DNA from: Durusdinium trenchii
Taxonomy: Eukaryota > Sar > Dinophyceae > Suessiales > Symbiodiniaceae
NCBI GenBank assembly: GCA_963970005.1
Contig: CAXAMN010021361.1
Location: forward strand, 2,577,045 to 2,641,044
DNA: 64,000 bases
Direction of reading: 5' to 3'
The first letter of the stretch is position 1. Each line of letters begins with the position of its first letter. Made by a program: the position numbers and the translations under genes. This document shows, one piece after another, positions 55,209-64,000 of the stretch. A model generated the notes under the pieces. It was not told the origin of the DNA and did not search any database. It saw only the letters and a list, made by a program, of their open reading frames with translations.

Positions 55209-55349
55209 TTGTCGGGCTGCTTGTTGTGGAGCATGATTTGGCCCTTCACGCGGTATGTACACAAAGGGTCGGGTCCTATCTCTGGAGGATGCTGGTGGAA
55301 GTGAACAAACTCTGAGAGAATGATCCGATCCCGGATTGATGGAACAAAA
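55209..55349 (-). CDS. Exon of unassigned gene or kinase N-terminal part
   Basis: 141 bases encoding FVPSIRDRIILSEFVHFHQH, PPEIGPDPLCTYRVKGQIML and HNKQPD. Acceptor TGCAG at 55354-55350, GT donor (GACAA|GTAGGG). Good composition and phases with the next exon. Confidence 0.6.
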
Positions 55350-55927
55350 CTGCACATGATCAAGCTGAACAAAAACCATATCAAAACAAAAGAAAAGACA
55401 AAAGCAACAGCGGCAGTAGCAACTGCAACAAGGATGCAATTATGCCATTGACATGTTATGCACATATATATATATTACTTATATATACAGTGTATACAGT
55501 ATATATGTATCACTGGAACAGTGCGACCAAATCGATGTTGGGCATCTGGGCATCTTTGAACCTCACAGCAACCGGTCTCTAGTATTCAAAGATATTCAAA
55601 GTATTCCTCTGAATTGGACCCAACCTACTGTTGGAATTCTAAAGTATACGTCCCCGATCCACTGTGGAATCGAACCCAATACTAACTAGCGCTTGAGTAC
55701 ATCCGTACATCCCATGTTATTTCATTATCAGTAGCAATGGATGATGTTGGTAAAGGGCCGCCGTCAAACATAGTGATAAATAAACCTTTACAAACGGTTA
55801 CTGGCAATGAGACACACCCACACTCCCAAACTGGTTCCATATGGGTGCATCTCTGAAACCATCCAAGGTTTGGGAAGTCGTCTCATCGAAACAGGAAGAC
55901 CCCCGAAAAAAGGTGTCTCAGCGTCCC

Positions 55928-55990
55928 AAGTACTGCACAGGGTCTGTCAGAAGCACATAGCGCCGGCCAGGGACAGATTCATGCCCTGCA
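55928..55990 (-). CDS. Candidate short exon
   Basis: Minus-strand frame ESVPGRRYVLLTDPVQYLG ahead of a possible GC donor (GGAC|GCTGAG). Protein-like, but a direct join of 56788 to 55349 is also in phase and would skip it. Confidence 0.35.
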
Positions 55991-56787
55991 GCGTTATTCG
56001 AGTGCTCCAAAACCACACACCAACATCAAATAAGACTTGTACTCCGGAGTTACTCCGGCCATTAATTATGCAAAACACATCCGATAGAATCAAATAACGG
56101 TGTATAGTATAGTAATGTGTAGTAGACTTAATAGTGTGCTTTTAATCGAGGGATATGAAAGGTGCACAAGTGTGTATACACGTGTGTCATTCCTATATGG
56201 GGCATTGTGGACTCTGAGCAGAACCATCCTACCAATTCACAAGTTCTGGTTCATGCATGTTCCATAACCATTTGTACATGGTAGATCATGGGAACAAAAA
56301 TGCACGCCTTCTAATGACAATGCGAGGGTGGCCAAAAGCTAGCTACCGAGATTGGAATGAAACCTGATCAGCACAAATTCAGCGATGAATGGACAATGGA
56401 CGAGATGGACGAGTTGATATGACATGAGTCATGAGCTTAGAGAAAGGGCTGAGCCGAGGTGAGATAAGCTTTGCAAAAGCAAAGGCAATGGAAGAGACGA
56501 GGCAAAATGAGGGTTGACCTGTGCAGTTTCTTGTGATGTGTTTGTACAAGTATATAGATATAGATATATATATATATAGGCACCTGCATTATGTCTATAT
56601 ATGATTATACAGTATATGTGATATCAATCTATCTTTGAGTGAAAATAATAATGCGAGTGGAACATGCTCAGTGACGGTGGAGGAAGATACTGCCAATGTC
56701 ACAAGATGTCACAACTCTGGGTGGTACTACTCGCGGTGCTACTTGCGGTGCTGTCGCAATTCCAAGGTCCGTTCGCCATCAACTCAC

Positions 56788-56896
56788 TGCACCGAGGCAC
56801 CATAGAGCTTTGGCACCAGAACGCTATGCTTCTCGAGAGCCTTGTCGAGATCACGCCGCAACGGGAGCGAATCGCGTAAGACGAGACCAGCCGTGT
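56788..56896 (-). CDS. Exon of unassigned gene or kinase N-terminal part
   Basis: 109 bases encoding TAGLVLRDSLPLRRDLDKAL then EKHSVLVPKLYGASV. Acceptor TTTAAG at 56902-56897 and a canonical GTGAGT donor. The VPKLYGASV segment resembles the N-lobe strand of CHK-type kinases (VP.vy), but this is weak evidence. The overlapping plus-strand frame with a signal-like start is rejected. Confidence 0.6.
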
Positions 56897-57209
56897 CTTA
56901 AACGAAACGCCCGCGCAAAGGGCCTGAACGTCTCATGACATTCCCAGCAGGGAGCTGCTGTAGTGTTGATGAGGCTCTAGCTGTGGATTCTCTTTGACTC
57001 TTCAACCATAGGATTGAACATGAAACCATTCAAAGCTTAGGTGCGACCTCTCAACTTGTGACAGACTGATCGTGGATTTTTAGGTCCGACGGACTCAAAG
57101 ACTCAAAGACTACTTCTCCAAGTCCTGGCGAGACGATATAACCTAACAGACTCAAAGACTCAAAGACTTAGGGTTTGGTCCATATAATTATTCATTTCAC
57201 ACTCCAAAA

Positions 57210-57305
57210 AGCAATAGGTGGCATCGCCCCGAAAGGATGACCATCTTCCTCCACCGGTACAGTATTTTCCATGTGTTCCCCTTCCGTGAGCATTTTAACG
57301 AGTGT
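57210..57305 (-). CDS. Candidate acidic exon
   Basis: Minus-strand frame MLTEGEHMENTVPVEEDGHP then FGAMPP. Just upstream, KNMEQVKQAME ends at a GTAACT donor near 57312, so two short exons may lie close together. Family not recognised. Confidence 0.35.
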
Positions 57306-57785
57306 AAGTTACCTCCATGGCTTGTTTGACTTGTTCCATGTTTTTTGAAGTTGACCAGGCTTTGAGAGACGAAACGGCTGCTTGCTCTAAAGCCGAATTT
57401 GGCTATATGGTCAGCTGTTGGCCTACTGTTCGCTGTTCTGATGCCAAATTTTGGGCTTCTAGGGCAAACCCCGTATCTGCTGCATGACACAGTACTTGCT
57501 GCAAGTAGAAACAACCGATCTTTTGCCATCATTTGCCGTCGGGAACAGCACGCTGTTGACAGTCTGCAAACGGCTTGTTTGGCGCAAAATCATGTCTGAT
57601 GGGTCCTGGGCCTGTCTGGAGGCGCCGTTATTTCAAGGGACGTCCTTAGAGCCCGCTCGTCATCTTCAAAGGAAAAGGCCCTCATATTATGCCTTTATGA
57701 TCCTGATGTAGATAGACATGTGTGAGTACCCAAGCACCTCAACATCAGGCCACCTCATGTTGAGATAATTTGGCTGTGAGAGGAC

Positions 57786-57926
57786 CTTATCTAACCACAT
57801 GCAACACACCGACCGCCCGTCTTGTGGGATTTCCAAAATCACGTTCGCCTTCTGAAGGTCTCGATTCAGAAAGAAGGCCAGTTCGTTGGCATAGCTCTGC
57901 AAGTTCCTCTCCCACTTTTGCTTTTC
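57786..57926 (-). CDS. Exon of unassigned gene
   Basis: 141 bases, 47 codons, phase 0. Acceptor CCTGAG at 57932-57927, donor AAG|GTCCTC. It reads EKQKWERNLQSYANELAFFL, NRDLQKANVILEIPQDGRSV and CCMWLDK. Convincing as coding sequence; no family recognised. Confidence 0.65.
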
Positions 57927-58159
57927 CTCAGGTCCAACGGTCCAACGAAAGGACGGCGTTCCACCACATGCATGGCAGTTGCCGCTTCGAAAGGGAAGAG
58001 ATGGTCGCCTCGGAAGACTCATATTCTCGTCGAGTCCGCGCCAGTGGTTTAGGAATGGGGGATCTCATGTCAGAATGGGAGCTTAGTGTCAAAGAAGCAA
58101 GCAAAAGAATGTCCAATATGGTCGCATCCTCGAGGGAATTTGTTGGTCCCTAGCAGGTG

Positions 58160-58263
58160 ACCACTTTCGTGCCAGTTGGGCGGGCGTCGTTCAGTCCTCG
58201 GAAGCCCTGCTCCATGACTGGCTCCACCGGAACATGACTGGTTCCAATGCAGGATGCGTTCGG
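58160..58263 (-). CDS. Exon of unassigned gene
   Basis: After acceptor CCAAG at 58268-58264 the frame reads PNASCIGTSHVPVEPVMEQG then FRGLNDARPTGTKVVT, with a possible GC donor at the end. Ends are approximate. Confidence 0.5.
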
Positions 58264-58534
58264 CTTGGCACTGAATCACCTCTTCTGGGCACGGCTGAAT
58301 CGACCGAAAGCATGGCTTCGACGGGCCACAACATGGCCCGTCAAGGCCCAAAAATCCGAACGGGTCGCCATCTGCACGTCAGACATCTTTGGCAGCAAGA
58401 TGCAGCAAGTCTCCAGTCCCAAACGAGGACCAAACGATGGCTCCGAAAGTAAAGATCTAGAAGGTATACTTGGAACGGTCCCGGCCCTGAATGCCAGATC
58501 CACATTGAAGGCAAGTGGACCAGTCTAGTTGAAC

Positions 58535-58645
58535 AAGTCCTCATCAATTTGTTGCCGACTTCGCAGGAAGAAACGCCCATAGGGTGGATCGACCATGATG
58601 TCGCTGCTCACGGAGCCAGGCACATCCGTCCAAATGGGCGATGTG
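58535..58645 (-). CDS. Exon of unassigned gene
   Basis: 111 bases: one base, 36 codons, two bases. Acceptor CCAAG at 58650-58646, GT donor (GACTT|GTTCAA). It reads TSPIWTDVPGSVSSDIMVDP then PYGRFFLRSRQQIDED. Strong composition; family not recognised. Confidence 0.58.
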
Positions 58646-58989
58646 CTTGGTATCTTCACCTGGACGGGTCAAATCCAGAAACCCGGTGGAGGACGGTGCG
58701 ACATGAATCGCTGCAGAGAAGCAGTTAGGGCCTGTTTCATGGCACAAATCAAGTTCCTCCATGGTGTAGTTGTTCATAGTTTTTCTATGTTGTCTTCGTC
58801 AATCAAGGTTCACCAAGGGGCCACCCATCCCGACCAATGGGGGATAGAAATTGATTGCAAGAGTATCGCCTATAGAATCTGAGTATTCTACCTGCCGCAG
58901 TCGTGGGGCGACAATTGTTTTTCAGAAATCAAAGGAGGTAAGCTATTGGAAGCTTGGAGAGAGGAATTGTTGTAGACACGTTCCCAAAT

Positions 58990-59177
58990 CTTTGTGCCTC
59001 CACCGCCTCCACCGCGTAGGCCGCGGCCGAGGCAGCCACGCCCGCGCCGCCGAGCTCGCGATGCCAACGGCCGCCACCCTCCATGAGCGGCCGAGGGGGA
59101 TCGGTGGCCGGAGAGGTGGGGATGGGCGTGGTCCACCAGCCGACCATCAAGGTGAGACGACGTCCAGGATGGTGAGG
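58990..59177 (-). CDS. 2OG oxygenase: C-terminal strand and tail exon
   Basis: After acceptor CAGGAG at 59183-59178 the frame reads PHHPGRRLTLMVGWWTTPIP, then a Pro/Gly segment and an Ala-rich tail (GVAASAAAYAVEAVE). The Arg in RRLTLMV is where 2OG enzymes bind the co-substrate carboxylate. The 3' end is approximate; a GC donor after VEAVE is possible. Confidence 0.68.
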
Positions 59178-62100
59178 CTCCTGAGTGGCGGAGAATGGGT
59201 TTACACATTGCAAAGAAACACATATACACTGTGGATTTGGAGTAGTGAAAAAACAGTGGCTCTCAACTTGAGGCACTCACCATCTTGCCCATGGGCAACT
59301 ACCACTTTCCACTTCCAAGTTCAACAATACACATGGGCCAACCAACCACAAAGCAACTCTCTATTCCTGTCCCTGCCCTACGAAAATGCTCTCCTCCATC
59401 CATGGTTTCCCTGGCATCACTCCATGTAGGTATCCACCATCAAAAAAGAGCTGCCGCCCCATCCGCGGTCGCACCAGCGCACCGCTTCCGCCGCCCAAAG
59501 TGGCGCCCCCATGCCGTTGGTCAGTGACCAGGGTGGGACCGAAACGAGGGGTGTCCTTCAGGAGATTCAGTCGATTGAGCAAAAAAACACGTCAGTTCTG
59601 ATATGCTTGTGTCCAAACAAGTAGTAACATCATATAGGTAAATTGCATTTAATGGCAACACTTCCTCGGCCACATAATATATAATATGGTATATATAATA
59701 TAAACAATTAAACATATATATATATATATACTTGAGAGAGGAGGGGGTGAACGAAAGGTAGCAGGCAATCAACCCTGGTAGAAGTCCATGACGGCGTGAA
59801 CCGGCGCAGGGGGGATTTGATCCAGGGCGGGGCCCCCCCCCCCCCCGACGAACAGAATCAACTCTTACAGGACCAAACTCAATGCACAATCCCAACTCCT
59901 GATTGTAATACATTTTTGCTAAAGCAAGGAGAACTCAGGTAGCTCAAGCTACCTTTCGTGATAAATATATAAACTGTAAACCATTCTTTGGCCCCTACTT
60001 GGATGCATGGGGGTGCATGGTTGTGCACTCACATGAAACGAAAACATCCTTCATCACTGACACGTGTTATCACGTGTTCCATGATGTTCCATGTTCTCTA
60101 AGTGAGCAGAAAGACTGAGAGGTGGGCATTGTCTATGGGTCGTTGCGGTCATTGGAAGTGGATTGGGCCAGCTCTATGGCAAATGGAGAGTGACCCGCAA
60201 ACCTTGCAGTATCTGCGTGATAGGCCGGCAAAAGAGGTAACAGTCCCTTTAGTGTAGCCTGCGCTGATACATCTCCTGTAATGTTGGATCATGTTGGATC
60301 TTAATTAGCGGCCCCCCTGCAAATAATCCAGGGAGTCTGACAAGTAGCCCGCCACAAAAACAATTAGTAGTAGCTGTGGCAGAAGAAGAAGAAGAAGTAG
60401 TAGTAGTAGTAGTAATAGTAGTAGCAGTAGCAGCAGTAGTAGTAGCAGTAGCAGTAGCAGTCGCAGTGGTAGTCGTAGTAGTAGTAGTAGTTGTAGTTGT
60501 AGTGTAGTAGTTGTTGTTGTGGTAGTAGTAGTCGTAGTAGTAGTAGCAGTAGTAATGGTGGTGGTGGTAGTGGCGCTGGTGGTAGTGGTAGTAGCAATAG
60601 CGGTAGCGGTAGCGGTAGCGGTAGTAGTAGTAGTAGTAGTACTACTACTACTACTACTACTACTACTAGGAGTCGTAGTACTAGCAGTCGTAGTGGAAGA
60701 GTTAAGCAAGGATTTGAAAGGCAGCAATAGCAAAACAAAATAAAGTTAGTTCTTTTCCCCTTAGGGCTCCAAGTTTGCTTATTAATCCAACCCCCTAAAC
60801 AATTGATAATATTCACTTCCCCTGTGCTTGTGCACTATCCCCTTGAAAATTGTTTGGAGCAATGAAATCGTTGAGTTTTAATAAGCGTTTTTGAAAACGA
60901 TTTCCAGGCCAGAATTCCATGAATCAAACAAACCTCAGAAGAGTTAAGTAAGGATTCGAAAGGGCAGCAATAGCAGAACAATAAACAAGTTAGTTGTTGT
61001 TTCCCTTAGGGAGGGCTCCAAATGGCTCCAAGTTTGCCTATTAACTCCACCCCCTACACAATTGATATTATTAACTTACCTTGGGCTGGTGTACTACTCC
61101 CTTGGAAAAAAAATGTTTGACACAATGAAATCGTTGAGTGTTAATACGGCAGGCCCTGGAATACAACACACACTCACACTACGTCCTTTACATGCCCCTC
61201 ACGATTGAGGGCTAGCAGCCATTCCCCTACAAATGTTGGCGCTCTCACACTGCACCTGTGGGGTGACTTGGCTGGGCGTTCTCCCGAAAAGCGTCACTGG
61301 AGGCTCCAACCTCGACCAGCGGTCCTGTCCTGGCAAAGGTAAACCACGCTGCTCACAGCAGGGTGCTCCACAGAGGTTCCAAAGCTGTCCCGCAGGAGCT
61401 GCTCCTGCAGATGGGGCTCCCTAACAGCCGTTAGGTGGGTGATTTAGGAGAGAAGAAAAGGAAGTCAAGGAGCAAAACGTTCAATATGAAGGCTCACTAG
61501 GCCAGGCGATCCTACGGGCTTCTTTTTTGGAGATGCAGTACAGTGCAGTAAATCTTCCATGCCCTGTTATTGCCCTAGCCCTAGCCTTTCCAAGAATGAG
61601 AGTCATTCGGAAATTGTATGTATGACGTTGCCATTCAAATAGTTTGGCATTCAAACAGTTTCATCATTTGCTAGCAACAGTTGTAGAACGGGCACCCGAT
61701 TCTGAGTCGCACCGTGGACGGGTGACAATAAGTTGAAGTCCTCAAGCCCAAAGACCCACCTTTAGACACGTTATCTTAGACAATTTAAATAAAACCTTTA
61801 TGACAGCCTCAGGAATGGCAAACGAAACAAATACTCGCGAGTGGCAGTACTCTGACCAGAGTGGCCAACATTTTCTACTTGAGTCAGGGGTCAAGACCCT
61901 GCCAAACGACATGAACAAACAACTGATCAAATCCATACGTCGACTTCCTTCAGCTGAGGATCATTGGTGTCGAAATGTAGTGGATGACCGTGCCACTGAT
62001 CACCAGCTCTCTGGTGCACCCACCACTCGGCCACCGTGAAGTGCTTGGCCTCCGTTCCCCCATGCAGAAGCTGAACAAGGCCCTCAAAAGGTGAAACAAT

Positions 62101-62933
62101 CAAGCGAAAAGCGCCAGAAACTGCAGGAAAAGGGAAGCTCTGTTGCAAAGCTATGGTAAACTTCACAGTTTCATAGCCTCAAAATGCGTAGTGTGAGTGT
62201 TTTTCTGTGTGTGTAAGTGTGCCTGCTAGCTGGCAGGTTGACTGCCACACGTGCTGAACCACAAGCCATCACAAGCCCATCACTTTTGACCAACTTGCGA
62301 ATCCTTCACGCTCGGCTCAGTCAATGCTGCAAATTGGAGATGACAGCACCAGCAGCTTCAATCGTGTTCAACTCTGTTTGCTGTGACACTTGAGTCGTTT
62401 GTTTGGTGAAGTATGTTGAATCAGGTTCGTTCCTGTTCAATTGAAGTGGCTTCATTTTGACAATGATGTTCCAAACCCACCGCCCCAACACTACCCCCGT
62501 GGCTAAGAAGGCACTGGAACAAAAAGGGGTCCCGTTGTGTCGGGGAGTATGCACGGGCAGTTTGGGTGCTTATCATTGCATAGATGGGCTGAAAGTGCTT
62601 TGCGACCAAAACATTGATGCACCAAACACCTGCAATCCGGCGTAGCGCCCCTTCCAACTTGGCGCTCAGTTCTCGAATCACAGTATATCTTTACAGTGGC
62701 TTCAAACTGCATAGACTATCATAGACGATAGAATTCTCTCTCAAACATGACTCCAAAACATGGTTTCTGTTCCTTCTTGGTGGGTGAAGCGTACCTCATT
62801 AGGTCGCACGAACACTTGACTCACCTGAGGCATCAGCTCTTCGAGCGTTGGCCGCATGGCTTCGATCAGCTGATCGATCACGTGATCCGTCTGAGAAGGC
62901 CAGTGCGCATGGGAGTAGAAGGTCACGTCAGGG
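58990..62933 (-). CDS. 2-oxoglutarate/Fe(II) oxygenase-like gene (multi-exon)
   Basis: Gene-level entry. Exons 62120-61945, 61404-61330, 59555-59382 and 59177-about 58990 join in phase 0 at each boundary; likely 5' exons are 62933-62825 and 62680-62637. The fold's metal triad is visible: HFD (His and Asp two apart) in the first of these, a distal His in FDGGYLHGVMPG, and an Arg for 2-oxoglutarate in GRRLTLMVGWW. Between them are AEWWVHQRAGD and EHPAVSSVVYL, arranged as in cupin-type 2OG oxygenases that handle amino acids or small molecules. Substrate unknown. One intron begins with GA (61329). Alternative: a catalytically altered relative. Confidence 0.78.
59382..59555 (-). CDS. 2OG oxygenase: exon with distal metal-binding His
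   Basis: 174 bases, 58 codons, phase 0. It starts DTPRFGPTLVTDQRHGGATL, runs through RMGRQLFFDGGYLHGVMPG and ends ESIF before GTAGGG. The His in YLHGV is the expected third iron ligand. Acceptor CTGAAG at 59561-59556. Confidence 0.8.
60367..60680. repeat. Compound TAG/GTAGC triplet repeat
   Basis: Runs of TAG, AGC and GGT units, then CTA units from about 60641, so the array switches strand sense once. The long Leu/Tyr/Thr/Val frames across it are repeat artefacts. Confidence 0.93.
60700..61145. repeat. About 240-base direct repeat pair
   Basis: The block starting GAGTTAAG(C/T)AAGGATT near 60700 and 60942 repeats with shared stretches such as GGCAGCAATAGCA, CAAGTTTGC, CCCCTA and AATGAAATCGTTGAGT. 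The copies have small indels. Confidence 0.75.
61330..61404 (-). CDS. 2OG oxygenase: core strand exon
   Basis: 75 bases, 25 codons, phase 0: ELLLRDSFGTSVEHPAVSSV then VYLCQ. The HPAVSSVVYL motif is typical of the core strand of this fold. Acceptor CTGCAG at 61410-61405. The donor is GA (CAG|GACAGG), and the next exon starts after AAG with GACACC, so the ends share the direct repeat GACA. Confidence 0.8.
61945..62120 (-). CDS. 2OG oxygenase: HxD iron-site exon
   Basis: 176 bases: two bases plus 58 codons. Acceptor TCCTGCAG, GT donor (GAA|GTCGAC). It reads SGAFRLIVSPFEGLVQLLHG, then FTVAEWWVHQRAGDQWHG and PLHFDTNDPQLKE. HFD is the expected first pair of iron ligands. Phase fits 62637-62680 upstream and 61404 downstream. 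Confidence 0.85.
62637..62680 (-). CDS. 2OG oxygenase: likely upstream helical exon
   Basis: Reads ELSAKLEGALRRIA and ends GCAG|GTGTTT, leaving one base that completes the first codon of 62120 (giving AVSGAF). The acceptor is probably TTCGAG but is not certain. Confidence 0.55.
62825..62933 (-). CDS. 2OG oxygenase: likely upstream exon
   Basis: 109 bases encoding PDVTFYSHAHWPSQTDHVID then QLIEAMRPTLEELMPQ. Acceptor CATAG at 62938-62934 and a canonical GTGAGT donor. It is 145 bases upstream of the next exon; its link to the oxygenase is inferred from position only. Confidence 0.55.
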
Positions 62934-64000
62934 CTATGATAACCTCAGCTGAGCTCTCAGGGTCACGTCCGGGCTGATTTTGTGATGGTTCACGTTGCTT
63001 GGGGACTTTGACCCGTGGAATATCCTTCAGAGTCCAGCCATCTATTTACAGCAGTTTCTGACTGTAATAGCGTAGAGTTGAGTGAAATTATGTGAATATA
63101 GTGGCTCGCCGTTGCCTGAAGAAATGGGACTAAATCATTTTTCAGCCGTGCCAACGGGTGCAGTAGAACTCGTCCTACAAGTGGTTTCTTCCAACAAACT
63201 CTTCCCGTTCCGAAACGCACAGAAAAATGCCACGGCACGATGATCCGCCCAATAGCTGGCCTTCGGGTGCAAGGCCTCACTTGCCTGCCTCGGCCCGGAT
63301 TCTTGAAACGTCAAACAAAAGTCATTGCCATTCTGAGTGTCTTGGACGCGCCAGCCAACAATGGCTGTTGCTGTTGCTCAATGCCAGCAACTCATCCGAT
63401 GATCTTCGGGCTTTACTGGTCGATCTGGCCAAAGCCGGAAACACATGCCCCGAACAAACCTAGTCATTTTGACTTCGGACACAATGCGCCGGCGTTCGAG
63501 GGAAACAAAGCTCCCCGCCTCACAAGATCCATTGGCAGGGCATTGTCCACAACCTGAAGAGATTACTCAAAAAAGAGAGTGTGTGTGGTGTGTGCATGCT
63601 TGTATGTACGCAACAAATAACAAACATGTACAAGTACAAGTAAAATATATCGATTGATACATTATATATATAATATGTGTGTATCCAGGAGAGAATATAT
63701 ACTGTACTGAATACTACTGAACCCTACAGTATGTTTTTCTTAGTGGTGATAAAAACCAGAGAGTTAAACACAAAAACAACAGTAACAACAACAACAACAG
63801 CAATGTTTGTTGTTCTTTAAGACTGTTTGGGGGCCTAGAGGTGGGTATAAAATTATATAATAGAGATTGAACAAGCATCCCTTCCGGGGCCGGAGATAGT
63901 TACTATATAAACATCTACAGTATAAAAATCTAAAAAATGAGTTGTACGTGTAATACTGTTGATGGACAAAATCCTGCACCACCTCACCACTTTACCCTGG
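62934..64000. other. Right end, no exon called
   Basis: A plus-strand frame at 63227-63463 (LLLLLNASNSSDDLRALLVD) and minus-strand frames opposite are protein-like in places, but no splice sites or motifs settle either. From 63580 on the DNA is AT-rich with GT, TATATA and CAA runs. Confidence 0.4.

Larger units (their letters stand above)
59556..61329. other. Intron of the 2OG oxygenase gene
   Basis: Contains a poly-C run (about 59831-59846), TATATA at 59715-59730, a compound TAG/AGC triplet repeat (60367-60680) and a diverged direct repeat: TAAACAATTGATAAT and neighbouring text at 60700-60900 recur at 60940-61150 (shared GAGTTAAGCAAGGATTTGAAA-like start). Confidence 0.6.

Noticed and set aside
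56664-56879. Plus-strand frame with a signal-peptide-like start (MSQLWVVLLAVLLAVL)
   Set aside because: The opposite strand carries a 109-base exon with an acceptor and a canonical GTGAGT donor, and all other supported genes are on the minus strand.
59765-59840. Minus-strand segment reading ALDQIPPAPVHAVMDFYQ
   Set aside because: It falls in the intron between 61330 and 59555, where the two oxygenase exons already join in phase; poly-C lies next to it.
60305-60816. Long Leu/Thr/Tyr/Ser-rich frames on the minus strand
   Set aside because: Artefact of the TAG/AGC triplet repeat inside an intron of the oxygenase gene.
1-64000. Dinoflagellate spliced-leader relict, CRISPR array, rRNA or tRNA genes, and retroelement reverse transcriptase
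   Set aside because: I looked for the spliced-leader core (TTTTGGCTCAAG and its complement), regular spacer arrays, and conserved RNA or polymerase motifs by eye and saw none. A computed search could still find diverged copies.

Overview
This window reads as nuclear DNA of a dinoflagellate, most likely a Symbiodiniaceae- or Polarella-type alga. The coding sequence is cut into very short exons (26 to 180 bases) separated by long introns. Many introns start with GC or GA instead of GT and end in AG. Every gene I can support lies on the minus strand, as in the one-directional gene blocks of dinoflagellates. There are no bacterial operons, rRNA or tRNA genes. Most long open frames are intronic noise; real exons were recognised from protein motifs, splice sites, matching reading phase and comparison between duplicated genes.

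Left part (about 0.3-38.4 kb): a head-to-tail array of single-domain voltage-gated cation channel genes, transcribed right to left. Gene B runs from about 38.34 kb to 19.3 kb and gene A from about 18.85 kb to 3.7 kb. Gene C shows only its first exon (383-322) before the left edge. A and B share an exon series: N-terminal helical exons, S1, S2, S3, an S4 with Arg/Lys at every third position, an S4-S5 linker, S5, pore helix, filter plus S6, a post-S6 helix, two EF-hand exons and a C-terminal helical exon. Twelve of thirteen exons from S1 to the C-terminal helix have exactly matching lengths and phases. The thirteenth, the pore-helix exon (131 bases in A), is split 63+68 in B by an extra 546-base intron. 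The model is a calcium-modulated voltage-gated Na+/Ca2+ channel with one six-helix domain per gene, resembling the EukCat class and bacterial NaV-type channels.

Middle part (about 38.7-51.4 kb): scattered minus-strand exons of unrecognised genes, several with good splice sites but no assignable family.

Right part (about 52-63 kb): a small-molecule (CHK/ecdysteroid-kinase-like, APH-fold) phosphotransferase, with the HGD...N catalytic motif and the DWQW motif split over adjoining exons at 52.0-54.0 kb and probable upstream exons to 56.9 kb; a few unassigned exons at 57.8-58.6 kb; and a 2-oxoglutarate/Fe(II) oxygenase-like gene at 59.0-62.9 kb. The introns hold microsatellites, minisatellites, a 360-base direct repeat pair and a roughly 1-kb tandem duplication. 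One run of N (29423-29432) marks an assembly gap inside a triplet repeat.

Exon ends marked as approximate are inferred; no database search or transcript evidence was available.
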